Shown: positions 17,268 through 25,813 of the stretch, one piece after another | Layout: each line of letters opens with the position of its first letter | Numbering within the stretch: the stretch's first letter is position 1 | From: Betaproteobacteria bacterium | GTDB taxonomy: Bacteria; Pseudomonadota; Gammaproteobacteria; Burkholderiales; Rhodocyclaceae | Length of the DNA: 64,000 nucleotides | Assembly (NCBI GenBank): GCA_016234745.1 | Contig: JACRAR010000074.1 | Location: forward strand, 310,001-374,000 | Direction: 5' to 3' | Notes under the pieces: model-generated | Told to the model about the DNA's origin: nothing | The model's database searches: none | Seen by the model: the letters and a program-made list of their open reading frames with translations, nothing else | Position numbers and translations under genes: made by a program

Positions 17268-18590
17268 TTATGATGTTTTGCTAATTGCTCCATGCGTCAC
17301 ACGGTGCGCGGGGAATTGCGCAGAGAAGGTACTACCGTGACTCAGTTCACTCTGTATTTTGAGCACAGCCTGGTGCCGTGTCAGGACATGCTTTACGATC
17401 GCCAGACCGAGACCGGTACCGCCGGATTCTCTCGAACGGCCGCGATCGACACGATAAAATCGCTCGGTGAGGCGCGGCAGATGATGGTTTTCTATGCCGA
17501 TCCCATTATCGCTGACACTGAAGACACCGCTACCATCGTCATCGGTCTGCCAGGAAATTCTGATTGTTCCGCCTGCTGGCGTGTAGCGAATTGCATTAGT
17601 GACCAAATTCCCCAAGGCGCTACGCAGTTCGTTCCGACTGCCAAGCAAGCCTGCTCCATTTGTGCCGGTCGGTACGATCTGATGGCGACCTTTTGATAAA
17701 GTCATCGCTTCATCGGTAACTTCCGCCAATAAGTCATCCAATGCAACACGTTCCTCAGTGGGTGGTGGACTGCCTGTCTCCAGCGCAGACAGCATCAGCA
17801 AGTCCATAATCAGCCGCTGCATCCGCTGTGCCTGTTCGTGCGCTAGGCCAAGAAAATGTTTCGCTTCTTCCTCTGACAAATCAGACAAATCGTCGAGCAA
17901 GGTTTCGATAAACCCGCTGACGACCGTCAGTGGTGTCTTTAATTCATGCGAAACATTGGCAACAAAGTCCCGGCGCATGGTTTCCAGTTTTTCCAGCTGG
18001 GTAATGTCGCGGGATAGCAATAAGCTTTGCGCGTCGCCGTAGGATACGATCTGAAGCGCCAGAGTGCGACCCGATTCCCGCACCGGGTGCAGCAACAGCG
18101 GATCGGCATACTGGCCTGCACCGATGTAGCTGACAAAAGTCGGTTCGCGCAACAGGTTCGTAATCCGTGAGCCGACGTCCTTATCCCGGCTAAGGCCGAA
18201 ATGATGCTCGGCCGTGGTATTGAACCATTCGATCACCTGATTTGAGTCGAGGATCACAACGCCATCTGGTAGTGCCTGGCCGGCATGACGGAAACGCTCC
18301 AAAGCCGTTTTCATGGAATTGCGTTCTTCGGCGGCCTCTCTCGATCTTCGATGCAACTCCGCAAACACATCTTCCCAAGCGCCACCCCCCTTGGGCAAGG
18401 GTGTGCCGACAGGTTGTCTTAACCATCGCATCAGCCGGGTCAACTGATAAAAATGGTGTGCCGTGAATAGAGACAAGACCAGCACAACCACGACAATGGC
18501 CCAGAAGGCGCTGAAAAAAAACCAGCTCGTCAGTCCCGCGACGATGCTGACTGCTATTACAAAGAAAATCTCCGCCCAGAATGAATTCAA
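17268..18590 (-). CDS. phoR: Phosphate regulon sensor histidine kinase PhoR
   Basis: A 440-residue PhoR. Two N-terminal transmembrane segments (about 8-45), a linker, a PAS domain (about 100-200: ALPDGVVILDSNQVIEWFN), then HisKA with the intact H-box VANVSHELKTPLT and a HATPase domain (N-box LGNLVTNAIRYTP; G2 GGTGLGLAIVKHVL). It phosphorylates PhoB under phosphate limitation, with its activity set by the Pst transporter and PhoU. Located seven bases downstream of phoB. Length and domain order equal the family norm. Confidence 0.95.
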   Translation of the reverse strand: MNSFWAEIFFVIAVSIVAGLTSWFFFSAFWAIVVVVLVLSLFTAHHFYQLTRLMRWLRQPVGTPLPKGGGAWEDVFAELHRRSREAAEERNSMKTALERFRHAGQALPDGVVILDSNQVIEWFNTTAEHHFGLSRDKDVGSRITNLLREPTFVSYIGAGQYADPLLLHPVRESGRTLALQIVSYGDAQSLLLSRDITQLEKLETMRRDFVANVSHELKTPLTVVSGFIETLLDDLSDLSEEEAKHFLGLAHEQAQRMQRLIMDLLMLSALETGSPPPTEERVALDDLLAEVTDEAMTLSKGRHQIVPTGTNGAGLLGSRNELRSALGNLVTNAIRYTPAGGTIRISWQTDDDGSGVFSVSDNGIGIENHHLPRLTERFYRVDRGRSRESGGTGLGLAIVKHVLTRHQAVLKIQSELSHGSTFSAQFPAHRVTHGAISKTS

Positions 18591-18597
18591 GGTAACC

Positions 18598-19296
18598 TCA
18601 AACGGAAGAGATCGCTGTGGAGAAGCGATAGCCGCTGCCGCGTACCGTCTGAATCAATTTATCGTGGCCGGTCGCTTCCAAGGCAGCGCGCAAACGCCGA
18701 ATATGAACATCCACCGTGCGTTCTTCGACATAGACATGATCGCCCCAGACCTGATTGAGCAGCTGGGTGCGGTTATGAACCCTTTCCGCGTGCGTCATGA
18801 AGAAATGCAGCAACTGGAATTCTGTCGGTCCGAGATTGATCTGCTTTCCATCTGCAGCAACGCGGTGGGTAACAGGATCGATGCGCAAGCCAGCGATCTC
18901 GACCATATCATCGGTGACCTGAGGTGCTCGCCGACGCAGCACAGCCTTGGTGCGGGCAAGCAGTTCACGTGGAGAGAATGGTTTGGTGATGTAGTCGTCC
19001 GCCCCGATTTCCAGACCCAGCACCTTGTCGTTTTCATCGCTGCGCGCGGTCAGCATGATGATCGGTATGTCTCTCGTCCGCTGCTCGCTTCGAATCTTCC
19101 TTGCCAAATCAATACCACTCATTCCAGGCAGCATCCAATCCAGCAAAATCAGGTCAGGAAGCACCTGCCTAACCTGATTTAACGCGTCTTCCGCATCAAA
19201 GGCTGTGAGCACATTGTGCCCAGAACGCCTTAGATTCGTCGCGATCAATGTCTGGATGGCCGGCTCGTCTTCCACTACCAGGATATTCGCTGACAT
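18598..19296 (-). CDS. phoB: Phosphate regulon response regulator PhoB
   Basis: A 232-residue OmpR-family regulator. The receiver domain has the acidic pocket EDE at 9-11, phospho-acceptor Asp in LILLDWMLPG, and the Thr and Lys of the active site (MLTARSD; YITKPFSP). The winged-helix domain has the recognition helix ERTVDVHIRRLRAAL and wing VRGSGYRFS. It binds Pho boxes such as the one upstream of pstS. The start ATG 19296 lies 15 bp after the stop of a miniature phoB paralogue. Confidence 0.96.
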   Translation of the reverse strand: MSANILVVEDEPAIQTLIATNLRRSGHNVLTAFDAEDALNQVRQVLPDLILLDWMLPGMSGIDLARKIRSEQRTRDIPIIMLTARSDENDKVLGLEIGADDYITKPFSPRELLARTKAVLRRRAPQVTDDMVEIAGLRIDPVTHRVAADGKQINLGPTEFQLLHFFMTHAERVHNRTQLLNQVWGDHVYVEERTVDVHIRRLRAALEATGHDKLIQTVRGSGYRFSTAISSV

Positions 19297-19311
19297 GAAC
19301 TGATTTTTTAA

Positions 19312-19647
19312 CTAAACGCAGTTAAAACGGTATCCAACACCACGTACAGACTGAACAAGTGTTCGTCCCCGGTTACCCAGGGCAATTCGCAAACGCCGCA
19401 CAGAAACATCGATCGTGCGCTGCTGGATGGATCTTAGACTCTGCGCGAATTGAAGTGCGGATTTGCCGGGCAATAGCCAATCGATCAGAATAACTTCGGG
19501 CAGCTTCCTATGTATGGCCTGAAGTGCCTCTTCAACAGAAGGAGTAGCTTCGACATCAAAACCTGCTTTTGCTAGGGCATTAGCCAACAGTTGTCGAACT
19601 GCAGCATCTGTCTCAACTGCCATCGCGTAGGTCTGAATACCGCTCAT
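19312..19647 (-). CDS. Miniature PhoB paralogue with an internal deletion
   Basis: A 111-residue open frame. Residues 1-73 are the first half of a response-regulator receiver domain, including phospho-acceptor Asp56 in VILIDWLLPGKS. It then jumps in frame, at LRS-IQ-QRT, to the very end of a PhoB-type winged helix: the recognition helix (RTIDVSVRRLRIAL) and wing (VRGVGYRF). About 110 codons, comprising the rest of the receiver, the linker and half of the effector domain, are missing. It differs from the neighbouring phoB at many positions, so it is an old duplicate. The start overlaps the phoU stop by four bases (ATGA). Either a remnant kept open or a small regulatory peptide. Confidence 0.75.
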   Translation of the reverse strand: MSGIQTYAMAVETDAAVRQLLANALAKAGFDVEATPSVEEALQAIHRKLPEVILIDWLLPGKSALQFAQSLRSIQQRTIDVSVRRLRIALGNRGRTLVQSVRGVGYRFNCV

Positions 19648-20366
19648 TCGATTTCGTCCGCTCCCTGGGCTTCACGCTCAAGCTGGTCAAAAGCCACGTG
19701 GCGCACATCCGTACCCCGGGTGATGTAGATAATTTGCTCCGCGATGTTCTTGGCGTGATCCCCAATACGTTCCACTGCCTTGGCAATGAACATGACTTCG
19801 AAGGAAATCGAAATCATGCGTGGATCTTCCATGATGAAAGTAATCAGCTGACGCGTGATTCCCTGAAATTTTCGATCGATTTCCAGGTCATCGCGGACAA
19901 TGGCCGCTGCCGCGACGGCATCCTGGCGGGCAAAGGCGTTAAGCGCAGTGCGCAGCAATCCAACCGCCATTTCGCCCGCCTCGCGAATGTCCGCAAGACA
20001 AGGGATGCGCATTTTGCCCTCGGCAAAGATGACCTTCCCTTTGCGGGCGATCAGCGCTGCTTTGTCCCCGCATCTTTCCAGGTCTGTGACGATCTTGCTG
20101 ATGCCCATCAGCATACGCAGGTCGACAGCTGTTGGTTGGCGGCGCGCGATGATCAGCGCACAGGTCTGATCGATTTCAACTTCATCGGCATTGATGCGAT
20201 GATCGTTCTTGTCGACCCGCTCCATTTCTATCAGATCGAATTCGCTGAGCGCCTTGATCGCGTCGTGGATCTGCAACTCGACCAAACCACCCATCTGAAG
20301 AACGCGGGTGCGGATTTCTTCCAGTTCCTGATCGTAGCGCTTGAATGAATGGTCATTGGACGGCAT
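19644..20366 (-). CDS. phoU: Phosphate signalling protein PhoU
   Basis: A 240-residue cytoplasmic protein made of two PhoU repeats (three-helix bundles). Hallmarks are FKRYDQELEEIRTRVLQMGG at the N-terminus, the metal-binding style sequences KIVTDLERCGDKA and FIAKAVERIGDHAKNIAE, and a central repeat boundary. It links Pst transport activity to PhoR. It follows pstB by 21 bp and overlaps the mini-PhoB gene by four. Length equals the family norm. Confidence 0.96.
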   Translation of the reverse strand: MPSNDHSFKRYDQELEEIRTRVLQMGGLVELQIHDAIKALSEFDLIEMERVDKNDHRINADEVEIDQTCALIIARRQPTAVDLRMLMGISKIVTDLERCGDKAALIARKGKVIFAEGKMRIPCLADIREAGEMAVGLLRTALNAFARQDAVAAAAIVRDDLEIDRKFQGITRQLITFIMEDPRMISISFEVMFIAKAVERIGDHAKNIAEQIIYITRGTDVRHVAFDQLEREAQGADEIE

Positions 20367-20387
20367 GTTCTCTCCTTGTATGCTGCA

Positions 20388-21212
20388 TCAACCGAAGCGA
20401 CCGGTGATGTAGTCTTCTGTCGCTTTTTTCTGCGGTTTGATAAAAATCTGGTCGGTCACGCCGTATTCGATCATCTCGCCAAGGTACATGTAAGCCGTGT
20501 AATCGGAAATGCGCGCGGCCTGCTGCATGTTGTGAGTGACGATGACGATGGTGAATTCCTGTTTGAGTTCGCTGATCAGCTCCTCGATACGCATGGTCGA
20601 GATCGGGTCGAGCGCCGAAGTCGGCTCATCCAGCAGCAGCACTTCCGGTTTGACCGCGATGCCGCGGGCAATGCACAGGCGCTGCTGCTGTCCGCCCGAG
20701 AGGCTCATGCCGCTCTGCTTAAGGATGCCCTTCACCTCATCCCAGAGGGCAGCCTTGCGCAGCGCCCACTCGACCCGGTCGTCCATCTCCGTGCGCGACA
20801 GGCGCTCCTGCAGATTTACACCGAAAGCAATGTTGTCGTAGATGGCCATCGGGAAAGGTGTCGGCTTCTGGAACACCATGCCGACCCGGGCACGCAGGTG
20901 ATTGATGTCAATTCCCTTGTCAAGGACGTTTTCGCCATCCAGCAGCAGTTCGCCTTCGGCGCGCTGATCTGGGTAGAGGTCGTACATGCGGTTAATGGCA
21001 CGCAGCAGTGTCGATTTACCGCAACCCGATGGCCCGATGAAAGCAGTGACATGGGAATGGTAGATATCCAGATTGATGTTCTTCAGCGCATGAAACATGC
21101 CGTAGTAGAAATCGAAATTCCTGAAGGCGATCTGTGTCTTCAACTCCGCCGGAGGATGATCATCGTTTTTATTCCCGCCGACGGCGATCGGCAAGGGGGT
21201 TGATTCTTGCAT
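20388..21212 (-). CDS. pstB: Phosphate ABC transporter ATPase PstB
   Basis: A 274-residue ABC ATPase energising phosphate import. Walker A is GPSGCGKST, signature [13 protein letters not shown], Walker [13 protein letters not shown], and the switch His is in [10 protein letters not shown]. PstB-specific sequences include [14 protein letters not shown] and [18 protein letters not shown]. It separates from pstA by one base, so they are co-transcribed and probably translationally coupled. Also acts in PhoR signalling by family precedent. Confidence 0.97.
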   Translation of the reverse strand: MQESTPLPIAVGGNKNDDHPPAELKTQIAFRNFDFYYGMFHALKNINLDIYHSHVTAFIGPSGCGKSTLLRAINRMYDLYPDQRAEGELLLDGENVLDKGIDINHLRARVGMVFQKPTPFPMAIYDNIAFGVNLQERLSRTEMDDRVEWALRKAALWDEVKGILKQSGMSLSGGQQQRLCIARGIAVKPEVLLLDEPTSALDPISTMRIEELISELKQEFTIVIVTHNMQQAARISDYTAYMYLGEMIEYGVTDQIFIKPQKKATEDYITGRFG

Positions 21213-21213
21213 G

Positions 21214-22065
21214 CTAACTCCTGTGTTTCTGGCGGAAGAGAATGCGAGCCAGGATGTTGAGGCTCAACACGCCGAGCGTGATCAGGAATACCCCGGCCCA
21301 GGCAATTTCCTGCCAATCCTTGAACGGACTCATTGCGAATTTGAAAATGGTGACCGGCAGGTTGGCAATCGGCTCGTTCAGATTGAGGCTCCAGAACTGG
21401 TTGGACAGGGCAGTGAACAACAGCGGTGCGGTTTCACCCGAAATACGTGCCACGGCCAGCAGGACACCGGTCACCACACCGGCCACCGAAGCGCGCAAAG
21501 TCACTTTGCTGATCACCACCCACTTGGGTGCACCCAGCGCAAATACCGCCTCGCGCAAGCTGTTCGGGACCAGCTTCAGCATGTTCTCGGTAGTGCTGAC
21601 CACGACGGGAATCACCAGCAAGGCCAGGGCGATGACACCAGAGAATCCCGAGAATTTCCCCACGCGGGAAACGTACACGGCATACACAAACAAGCCGATG
21701 ACGATGGAAGGTGCCGAGAGCAATATGTCATTGATGAAACGGGTCGAGCGCCCCAGCCAGGTGTACTGGCCGTATTCCGCGAGATAGATGCCGGCCATGA
21801 TGCCGATCGGCGTACCCAGTAAGGTGGCCATCCCCACCAGCAACAGGCTGCCGACGATCGCGTTCAACAGACCGCCGGAGCTGCCAGGCGGTGGCGTCAT
21901 TTCGGTGAACAGCTTGAGCGAAATGCCGCTCAGGCCCAATTGGAACACATCGAACAGAATCCAGATCAGCCAGACCAGACCGAAAGACATTGCCAGCATC
22001 GACATCGCCAAGGCCAAACGGTTGGCCCACTGACGCTTGGCACGCAAGCTCAGGCCAAGGTTCAT
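21214..22065 (-). CDS. pstA: Phosphate ABC transporter permease PstA
   Basis: A 283-residue inner-membrane permease with six predicted helices and the conserved EAA-type loop ([21 protein letters not shown]). The segment [15 protein letters not shown] is typical of PstA. Its start overlaps the pstC stop by one base. Forms the transmembrane heterodimer with PstC. Confidence 0.96.
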   Translation of the reverse strand: MNLGLSLRAKRQWANRLALAMSMLAMSFGLVWLIWILFDVFQLGLSGISLKLFTEMTPPPGSSGGLLNAIVGSLLLVGMATLLGTPIGIMAGIYLAEYGQYTWLGRSTRFINDILLSAPSIVIGLFVYAVYVSRVGKFSGFSGVIALALLVIPVVVSTTENMLKLVPNSLREAVFALGAPKWVVISKVTLRASVAGVVTGVLLAVARISGETAPLLFTALSNQFWSLNLNEPIANLPVTIFKFAMSPFKDWQEIAWAGVFLITLGVLSLNILARILFRQKHRS

Positions 22066-23015
22066 CAGGTTGCCCGCCCTTCCTGACGTGACAGGTGCAA
22101 CAGCAGCAGTTTGGAGAAGACCAGCACGGCCAGGGTGATCAGGAACAGGATCAGGCCAAGCTCGATCAACGATGCGGTATAGATTCCTTGCGATGCTTCC
22201 GAGAATTCGTTGGCGAGTACCGAGGTGATGCTATTGCCCGGCTCGAACATAGATGCGCTGTTGATGGAATTGGTATTGCCGATAACGAAGGTGACCGCCA
22301 TGGTTTCACCCAGGGCGCGGCCCAGTCCGAGCATGATGCCGCCGATTACGCCCACCTTGGTATAAGGGAGCACCACGTTCCACACTACCTCCCAAGTAGT
22401 GGCACCAAGACCATAGGCTGATTCCTTGAGCATCGGGGGGGTAACCTCGAAGACGTCACGCATCACCGAGGCGATGAAGGGAATAATCATGATGGCCAGG
22501 ATGATTCCGGCTGTCAGCAGCCCGATCCCGAGGGGAGGACCGCTGAACAATGCGCCGAGCAAGGGTAGTTTGCCGAGAGTCGCTGCAATGAAAGGTTGAG
22601 CTTTGGAAAACAGCGGAACAAAGACCAGCAAGCCCCACATGCCGTAGACGATGCTCGGAATGCCAGCCAGGAGTTCGATTGCCACGCCGAGCGGACGCCG
22701 CAACCAGGTTGGAGAAAGCTCAGTAAGAAACAGGGCAATGCCAAAACTGACTGGCACTGCAATTGCCAAGGCGATCAAGGAAGTGATCAGGGTACCGTAG
22801 ATCGGAATCAACGCGCCGAATTTCTCCATTGGCGGATTCCAGTCGGGAGTCCAGAGGAACGGAAAGCCAAAGTGCTTGAGCGAGGGCCAGGCGCCATAAA
22901 CAAGCGAGGCGATGATGCCTCCCAGCATCAGCAGCGTAAGCAAGGCGAACAATCGGGTTATATTGAAGAAAACCCAATCGCCGATACTTCTCTTGCGCCT
23001 GGCTGTTGCCATCAT
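22065..23015 (-). CDS. pstC: Phosphate ABC transporter permease PstC
   Basis: A 316-residue inner-membrane permease with a short cytoplasmic N-terminus and six main helices. PstC-type motifs include [16 protein letters not shown]-like [24 protein letters not shown], and the EAA loop [18 protein letters not shown]. It is separated from pstS by 109 bp containing a hairpin, the usual place where expression of the abundant binding protein is uncoupled from the membrane subunits. Confidence 0.96.
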   Translation of the reverse strand: MMATARRKRSIGDWVFFNITRLFALLTLLMLGGIIASLVYGAWPSLKHFGFPFLWTPDWNPPMEKFGALIPIYGTLITSLIALAIAVPVSFGIALFLTELSPTWLRRPLGVAIELLAGIPSIVYGMWGLLVFVPLFSKAQPFIAATLGKLPLLGALFSGPPLGIGLLTAGIILAIMIIPFIASVMRDVFEVTPPMLKESAYGLGATTWEVVWNVVLPYTKVGVIGGIMLGLGRALGETMAVTFVIGNTNSINSASMFEPGNSITSVLANEFSEASQGIYTASLIELGLILFLITLAVLVFSKLLLLHLSRQEGRAT

Positions 23016-23083
23016 TTGAGTTTGTCCGTATCGATTGCTTCACGCAAGGCCTTTGCGCATGGAAGGAATTCTAAGGCAAGGTT

Positions 23084-23108
23084 GCCGAAGTCAGTCATGA
23101 ACTTCGGC
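23084..23108 (-). promoter_or_regulatory. Intercistronic hairpin between pstS and pstC
   Basis: An 8-bp perfect stem, gccgaagt at 23084-23091 with acttcggc at 23101-23108, and a 9-nt loop, lies in the gap downstream of pstS. It lacks a T-run, so it is more likely an mRNA-stabilising or partial attenuation structure than a full terminator. Confidence 0.55.
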
Positions 23109-23124
23109 ACCAGAGAAACGCTTC

Positions 23125-24171
23125 TTATTTGCCACTCCAGATCGTCTTGCCCGAGGAATCCCTGATACCGCTCCAGGATGTGTGGATCAGCTTGATCAGG
23201 CTGTCGGGCAGCGACACGTAATCCAGCTCGTCGGCCATCTTACCGCCATTCTTGTATGACCATTCGAAGAACTTGAGCGCTTCAGTACCTTGGTTCGGCT
23301 TGTCCTGTACCTTATGCATCAAAATGAAGGTGGCGCCGGTGATGGGCCAGCTATCCTTGCCGTCCATGTTAGTAAGGATTTCGCCGAAGTTTGACTTGGT
23401 CCAATCGGCTCCGGCAGCGGCCGCCTTGAAGGTCGTGTCGTCAGGGGCGACAAAGTTGCCGGCTGCATTCTGCATTAGCGTGTAGGCCATCTTGTTTTGC
23501 TTGGCGTAGGCGTACTCGACATAACCGATTGCACCCGGAATGCGCTGGACAAATGCTGAAACGCCTTCATTACCCTTGCCGCCCAGTCCGATCGGCCACT
23601 GCACCGCCGTACCCTCGCTGACTTTCTGCTTCCATTCGGCGCTGACCTTGGAAAGGTAATTGGTGAAAATGAAGGTGGTGCCTGAACCATCAGCACGACG
23701 GACCACGGCGATGGCTTGGTCAGGCAGGCTCACCTTCGGATTCAGATCGGCAATGGCCTTGTCGTTCCACTTGACGATTTTGCCCAGATAAATATCGGCC
23801 AGCACGGTAGACGTCAATCGCATTTCACCCGGCTTGACGCCGATATTGACGACCGGCACGACACCGCCGATCACCGTCGGAAACTGCATCAAACCGTCCT
23901 TCTCCAGGTCGGCTGCTTTCAGGGGCATGTCGGAAGCGCCGAAATCGACGGTTTTGGCAATGATTTGCTTGATACCGGCACCCGAGCCGATCGACTGGTA
24001 ATTGATCTTGTTACCTGTCGCCTTCTGGTAGCCCTCGGCCCATTTGGCATAAATCGGCGCTGGGAAGGAAGCCCCGGCACCGGTGATTTCTGCGGCCTGA
24101 GTATTAGCGGCTGTCAATGCCAGGGAAGCCGCCAGCAATGGCAAAGTAAGTGTTTTGAGACGAGTCAACAT
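23125..24171 (-). CDS. pstS: Periplasmic phosphate-binding protein PstS
   Basis: A 348-residue precursor with a clear signal peptide ([20 protein letters not shown], cleavage near 26). Mature sequence contains the phosphate-binding segments [37 protein letters not shown] and [16 protein letters not shown]. It delivers phosphate to PstCA. A strong Pho box lies 48 bp upstream of the start. Length equals family norm. Confidence 0.97.
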   Translation of the reverse strand: MLTRLKTLTLPLLAASLALTAANTQAAEITGAGASFPAPIYAKWAEGYQKATGNKINYQSIGSGAGIKQIIAKTVDFGASDMPLKAADLEKDGLMQFPTVIGGVVPVVNIGVKPGEMRLTSTVLADIYLGKIVKWNDKAIADLNPKVSLPDQAIAVVRRADGSGTTFIFTNYLSKVSAEWKQKVSEGTAVQWPIGLGGKGNEGVSAFVQRIPGAIGYVEYAYAKQNKMAYTLMQNAAGNFVAPDDTTFKAAAAGADWTKSNFGEILTNMDGKDSWPITGATFILMHKVQDKPNQGTEALKFFEWSYKNGGKMADELDYVSLPDSLIKLIHTSWSGIRDSSGKTIWSGK

Positions 24172-24219
24172 GATGATCTCCGTAAAAAGGAATAAGCGGA
24201 ATGATTGTAGGCGGCGAAT

Positions 24220-24237
24220 GTGACAGTCTTGTTACAG
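24220..24237 (-). promoter_or_regulatory. Pho box upstream of pstS
   Basis: On the minus strand the sequence reads CTGTAAC-AAGA-CTGTCAC: two 7-bp repeats separated by 4 bp, differing at few positions from the PhoB consensus. The 3' edge lies 48 bp before the pstS ATG, a suitable place for a PhoB-activated promoter that overlaps the -35 region. Confidence 0.8.
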
Positions 24238-24279
24238 AAATCTCTGCGCGTGGCAAAAAGGATTTCTGTGGAGAAAGAT

Positions 24280-24795
24280 TTACTCTGATTGTTTGTCCAG
24301 CTTTCCGATCGCATCAAGCTGTTGCTTGAGCGCCAAGATGCCAAGCTTGCTGAACGGCAGATTCGCAAACAGGGCGATGCGGCGATTAAGTTGGTTGTAG
24401 GCAAGAAAAAATGCTTTGCGCTGCTCGGTTTCACTGCCGACTGCGGCAGCTGGATCCGCAATTCCCCAATGCGCAGTCATTGGTTGTCCTGGCCATATCG
24501 GACAAATCTCTCCCGCAGCGCTGTCACAAACGGTAAAAACAAAGTCAAGAACAGGTGCATCGGATTTGGCAAACTCGTCCCAGCTTTTGCTGCGCAATCC
24601 GTCACATGGGATATGGTTACGCTGCAGGAGTTCTATAGCTAACGGGTTCACTTTCCCGGTCGGGTGGCTGCCCGCGCTGAAGGCACGGAAGCGTCCGTGT
24701 CCGACCAGGGGAAGGTTAAGGATAGCCTCGGCCAGAATGCTGCGTGCCGAATTGCCGGTGCACAAAAAGAGCACGTTGTAGATGCGTTCGGTCAT
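24280..24795 (-). CDS. Arsenate reductase / low-molecular-weight tyrosine phosphatase family
   Basis: A 171-residue protein with the phosphatase P-loop CTGNSARS (Cys12, CX5R) at the N-terminus and, near residue 88, a second Cys pair (VCDSAAGEIC) as in thioredoxin-coupled ArsC enzymes, followed by PIWPGQPMTAHWGIADPA. It should reduce arsenate to arsenite, although without arsR, arsB or acr3 nearby. Its location just upstream of pstS on the same strand suggests membership of the phosphate-starvation response, which makes sense because Pst can import arsenate. A weak Pho-box-like sequence lies upstream at 24806-24824. Confidence 0.88.
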   Translation of the reverse strand: MTERIYNVLFLCTGNSARSILAEAILNLPLVGHGRFRAFSAGSHPTGKVNPLAIELLQRNHIPCDGLRSKSWDEFAKSDAPVLDFVFTVCDSAAGEICPIWPGQPMTAHWGIADPAAAVGSETEQRKAFFLAYNQLNRRIALFANLPFSKLGILALKQQLDAIGKLDKQSE

Positions 24796-24805
24796 GGGAT
24801 GTTGT

Positions 24806-24824
24806 GTAACATTCTATGTGACAG
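24806..24824 (-). promoter_or_regulatory. Possible weak Pho box upstream of the arsC-like gene
   Basis: On the minus strand CTGTCAC is followed, after 5 rather than 4 bases, by ATGTTAC, which matches the half-site at 5 of 7 positions. It ends 11 bp before the ATG at 24795, very close for an activator site. Tentative. Confidence 0.3.
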
Positions 24825-24842
24825 CCAGATTCTAGTGCGCAA

Positions 24843-25271
24843 ATGTTACGGCGAGATGACGCCGGCAATCTCTTCCGTTATGCCCCTCGCAGCCAGCTCC
24901 GCCTGTCGGGCGCGAGACAACGTGCACCATTCTTCACCAAGCAATTCGAGGCGGCCGTCGAAGTGTTCGACAATCGCTGTACAACTATCGTGGACGAATT
25001 ATGTGACGTGATTGAGTACCTCGTTCGCGCGGGGTACACGCGGGGCGTAATGTCTGGTGGCAGGCGAATGGCTAATGTATTGCGGGAGCAGATAAATAGA
25101 TATTGCGCAGACAAAGTCTATCCGAAGATTCTGCAAAAGATTAACGTACGTATGCAGGCAAACGGAGTTGATGGAATGCGCATTGGCTTGGTCGACGGCG
25201 GCCAACGCCTTTATGTTGCCGACATAGCTCGATCGGATGTTCAAGTTTTGGGCTTCGATAATTGGCAGTAG
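24843..25271 (+). CDS. Hypothetical protein of unknown origin (low confidence)
   Basis: A 142-codon open frame, divergent from the arsC-like gene. I do not recognise the product. Its middle part (FDNRCTTIVDELCDVIEYLV, then MSGGRRMANVLREQINRYCA) looks like plausible helical protein, and the C-terminus ends DVQVLGFDNWQ. There is no clear ribosome-binding site. Codon choice is visibly poorer in G and C at third positions than in neighbouring genes, which fits either recently acquired DNA or a chance frame. It may be a remnant of something once inserted beside the tRNA. Confidence 0.35.
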   Translation: MLRRDDAGNLFRYAPRSQLRLSGARQRAPFFTKQFEAAVEVFDNRCTTIVDELCDVIEYLVRAGYTRGVMSGGRRMANVLREQINRYCADKVYPKILQKINVRMQANGVDGMRIGLVDGGQRLYVADIARSDVQVLGFDNWQ

Positions 25272-25619
25272 GAACAGGTCGGATAGGCGGTGTCGCCGAC
25301 CACTCGGTCAGAAGACACATGGACGCTCTGCACGCCGACATGACTTGCAGAGTGTGCTGCGTTTTGAATCGCCCCGACTTCAGAAGATGAATTTGGAACG
25401 GACTATCTATATTGGCCGGCAGCCAATCCAAAGCCATGAAGTCAGGTCCATGTTTAGTTGGGCACGAGAAGAACTCTTGGGGGCTCTCTAATTCGCTGCG
25501 GCAATCGTTTCTTGCCCCAACCAGAGCCATATCGGTGCCGTTACAACTTGGAGCCATAACCGTACCGGGCGGCACCGTTATGGCTCCGGGTACACAAGGA
25601 AAACTTTCTGGGCTGGATT
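25272..25619. other. 348-bp non-coding stretch with repeat copy B
   Basis: Between the hypothetical gene and tRNA-Arg. No gene is supported. The right part holds palindromic repeat copy B at 25524-25595; nothing else structured was seen. Base composition is lower in G+C than the surrounding core genes. Confidence 0.6.
25524..25595 (+). repeat. 72-bp palindromic repeat, copy B
   Basis: Same layout and orientation as copy A (16794-16865): gagccata, gagccataa, then the inverse gttatggctc, ending ccgggtac. 64 of 72 bases match copy A by eye. It lies 24 bp beyond the 3' end of tRNA-Arg. Confidence 0.85.
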
Positions 25620-25695
25620 TGGCGCGCTCGGCGGGGATCGAACCCACAACCCCTGGCTTCGGAGGCCAGTACTCTATCCATTGAGCTACGAGCGC
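25620..25695 (-). tRNA. tRNA-Arg (anticodon CCG)
   Basis: A 76-nt cloverleaf on the minus strand with encoded CCA. The acceptor stem pairs GCGCTCG with CGAGCGC. The D-arm contains AGCTCAATGGATAGAGT. The anticodon stem-loop CTGGC-CTCCGAA-GCCAG gives anticodon CCG, decoding CGG. The T-arm contains GGTTCGATCC. Its 3' end faces repeat copy B and the pst-pho block; tRNA-Arg genes are frequent integration targets. Confidence 0.96.
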
Positions 25696-25813
25696 TGATG
25701 GGGAAATTATCAAAACTGGAGAGTGGTTGCCATTTTAGCGCTTTCCCGGACCAGCATCCCATGCAACACTTATAGAAATGACAGTGCCGCCGGTATTAGC
25801 TATGCTTCCGCCC

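Noticed and set aside
25141-25713. 190-codon minus-strand open frame across the tRNA and repeat B
   Set aside because: It reads through the tRNA-Arg gene, which is certain, and has no protein features.
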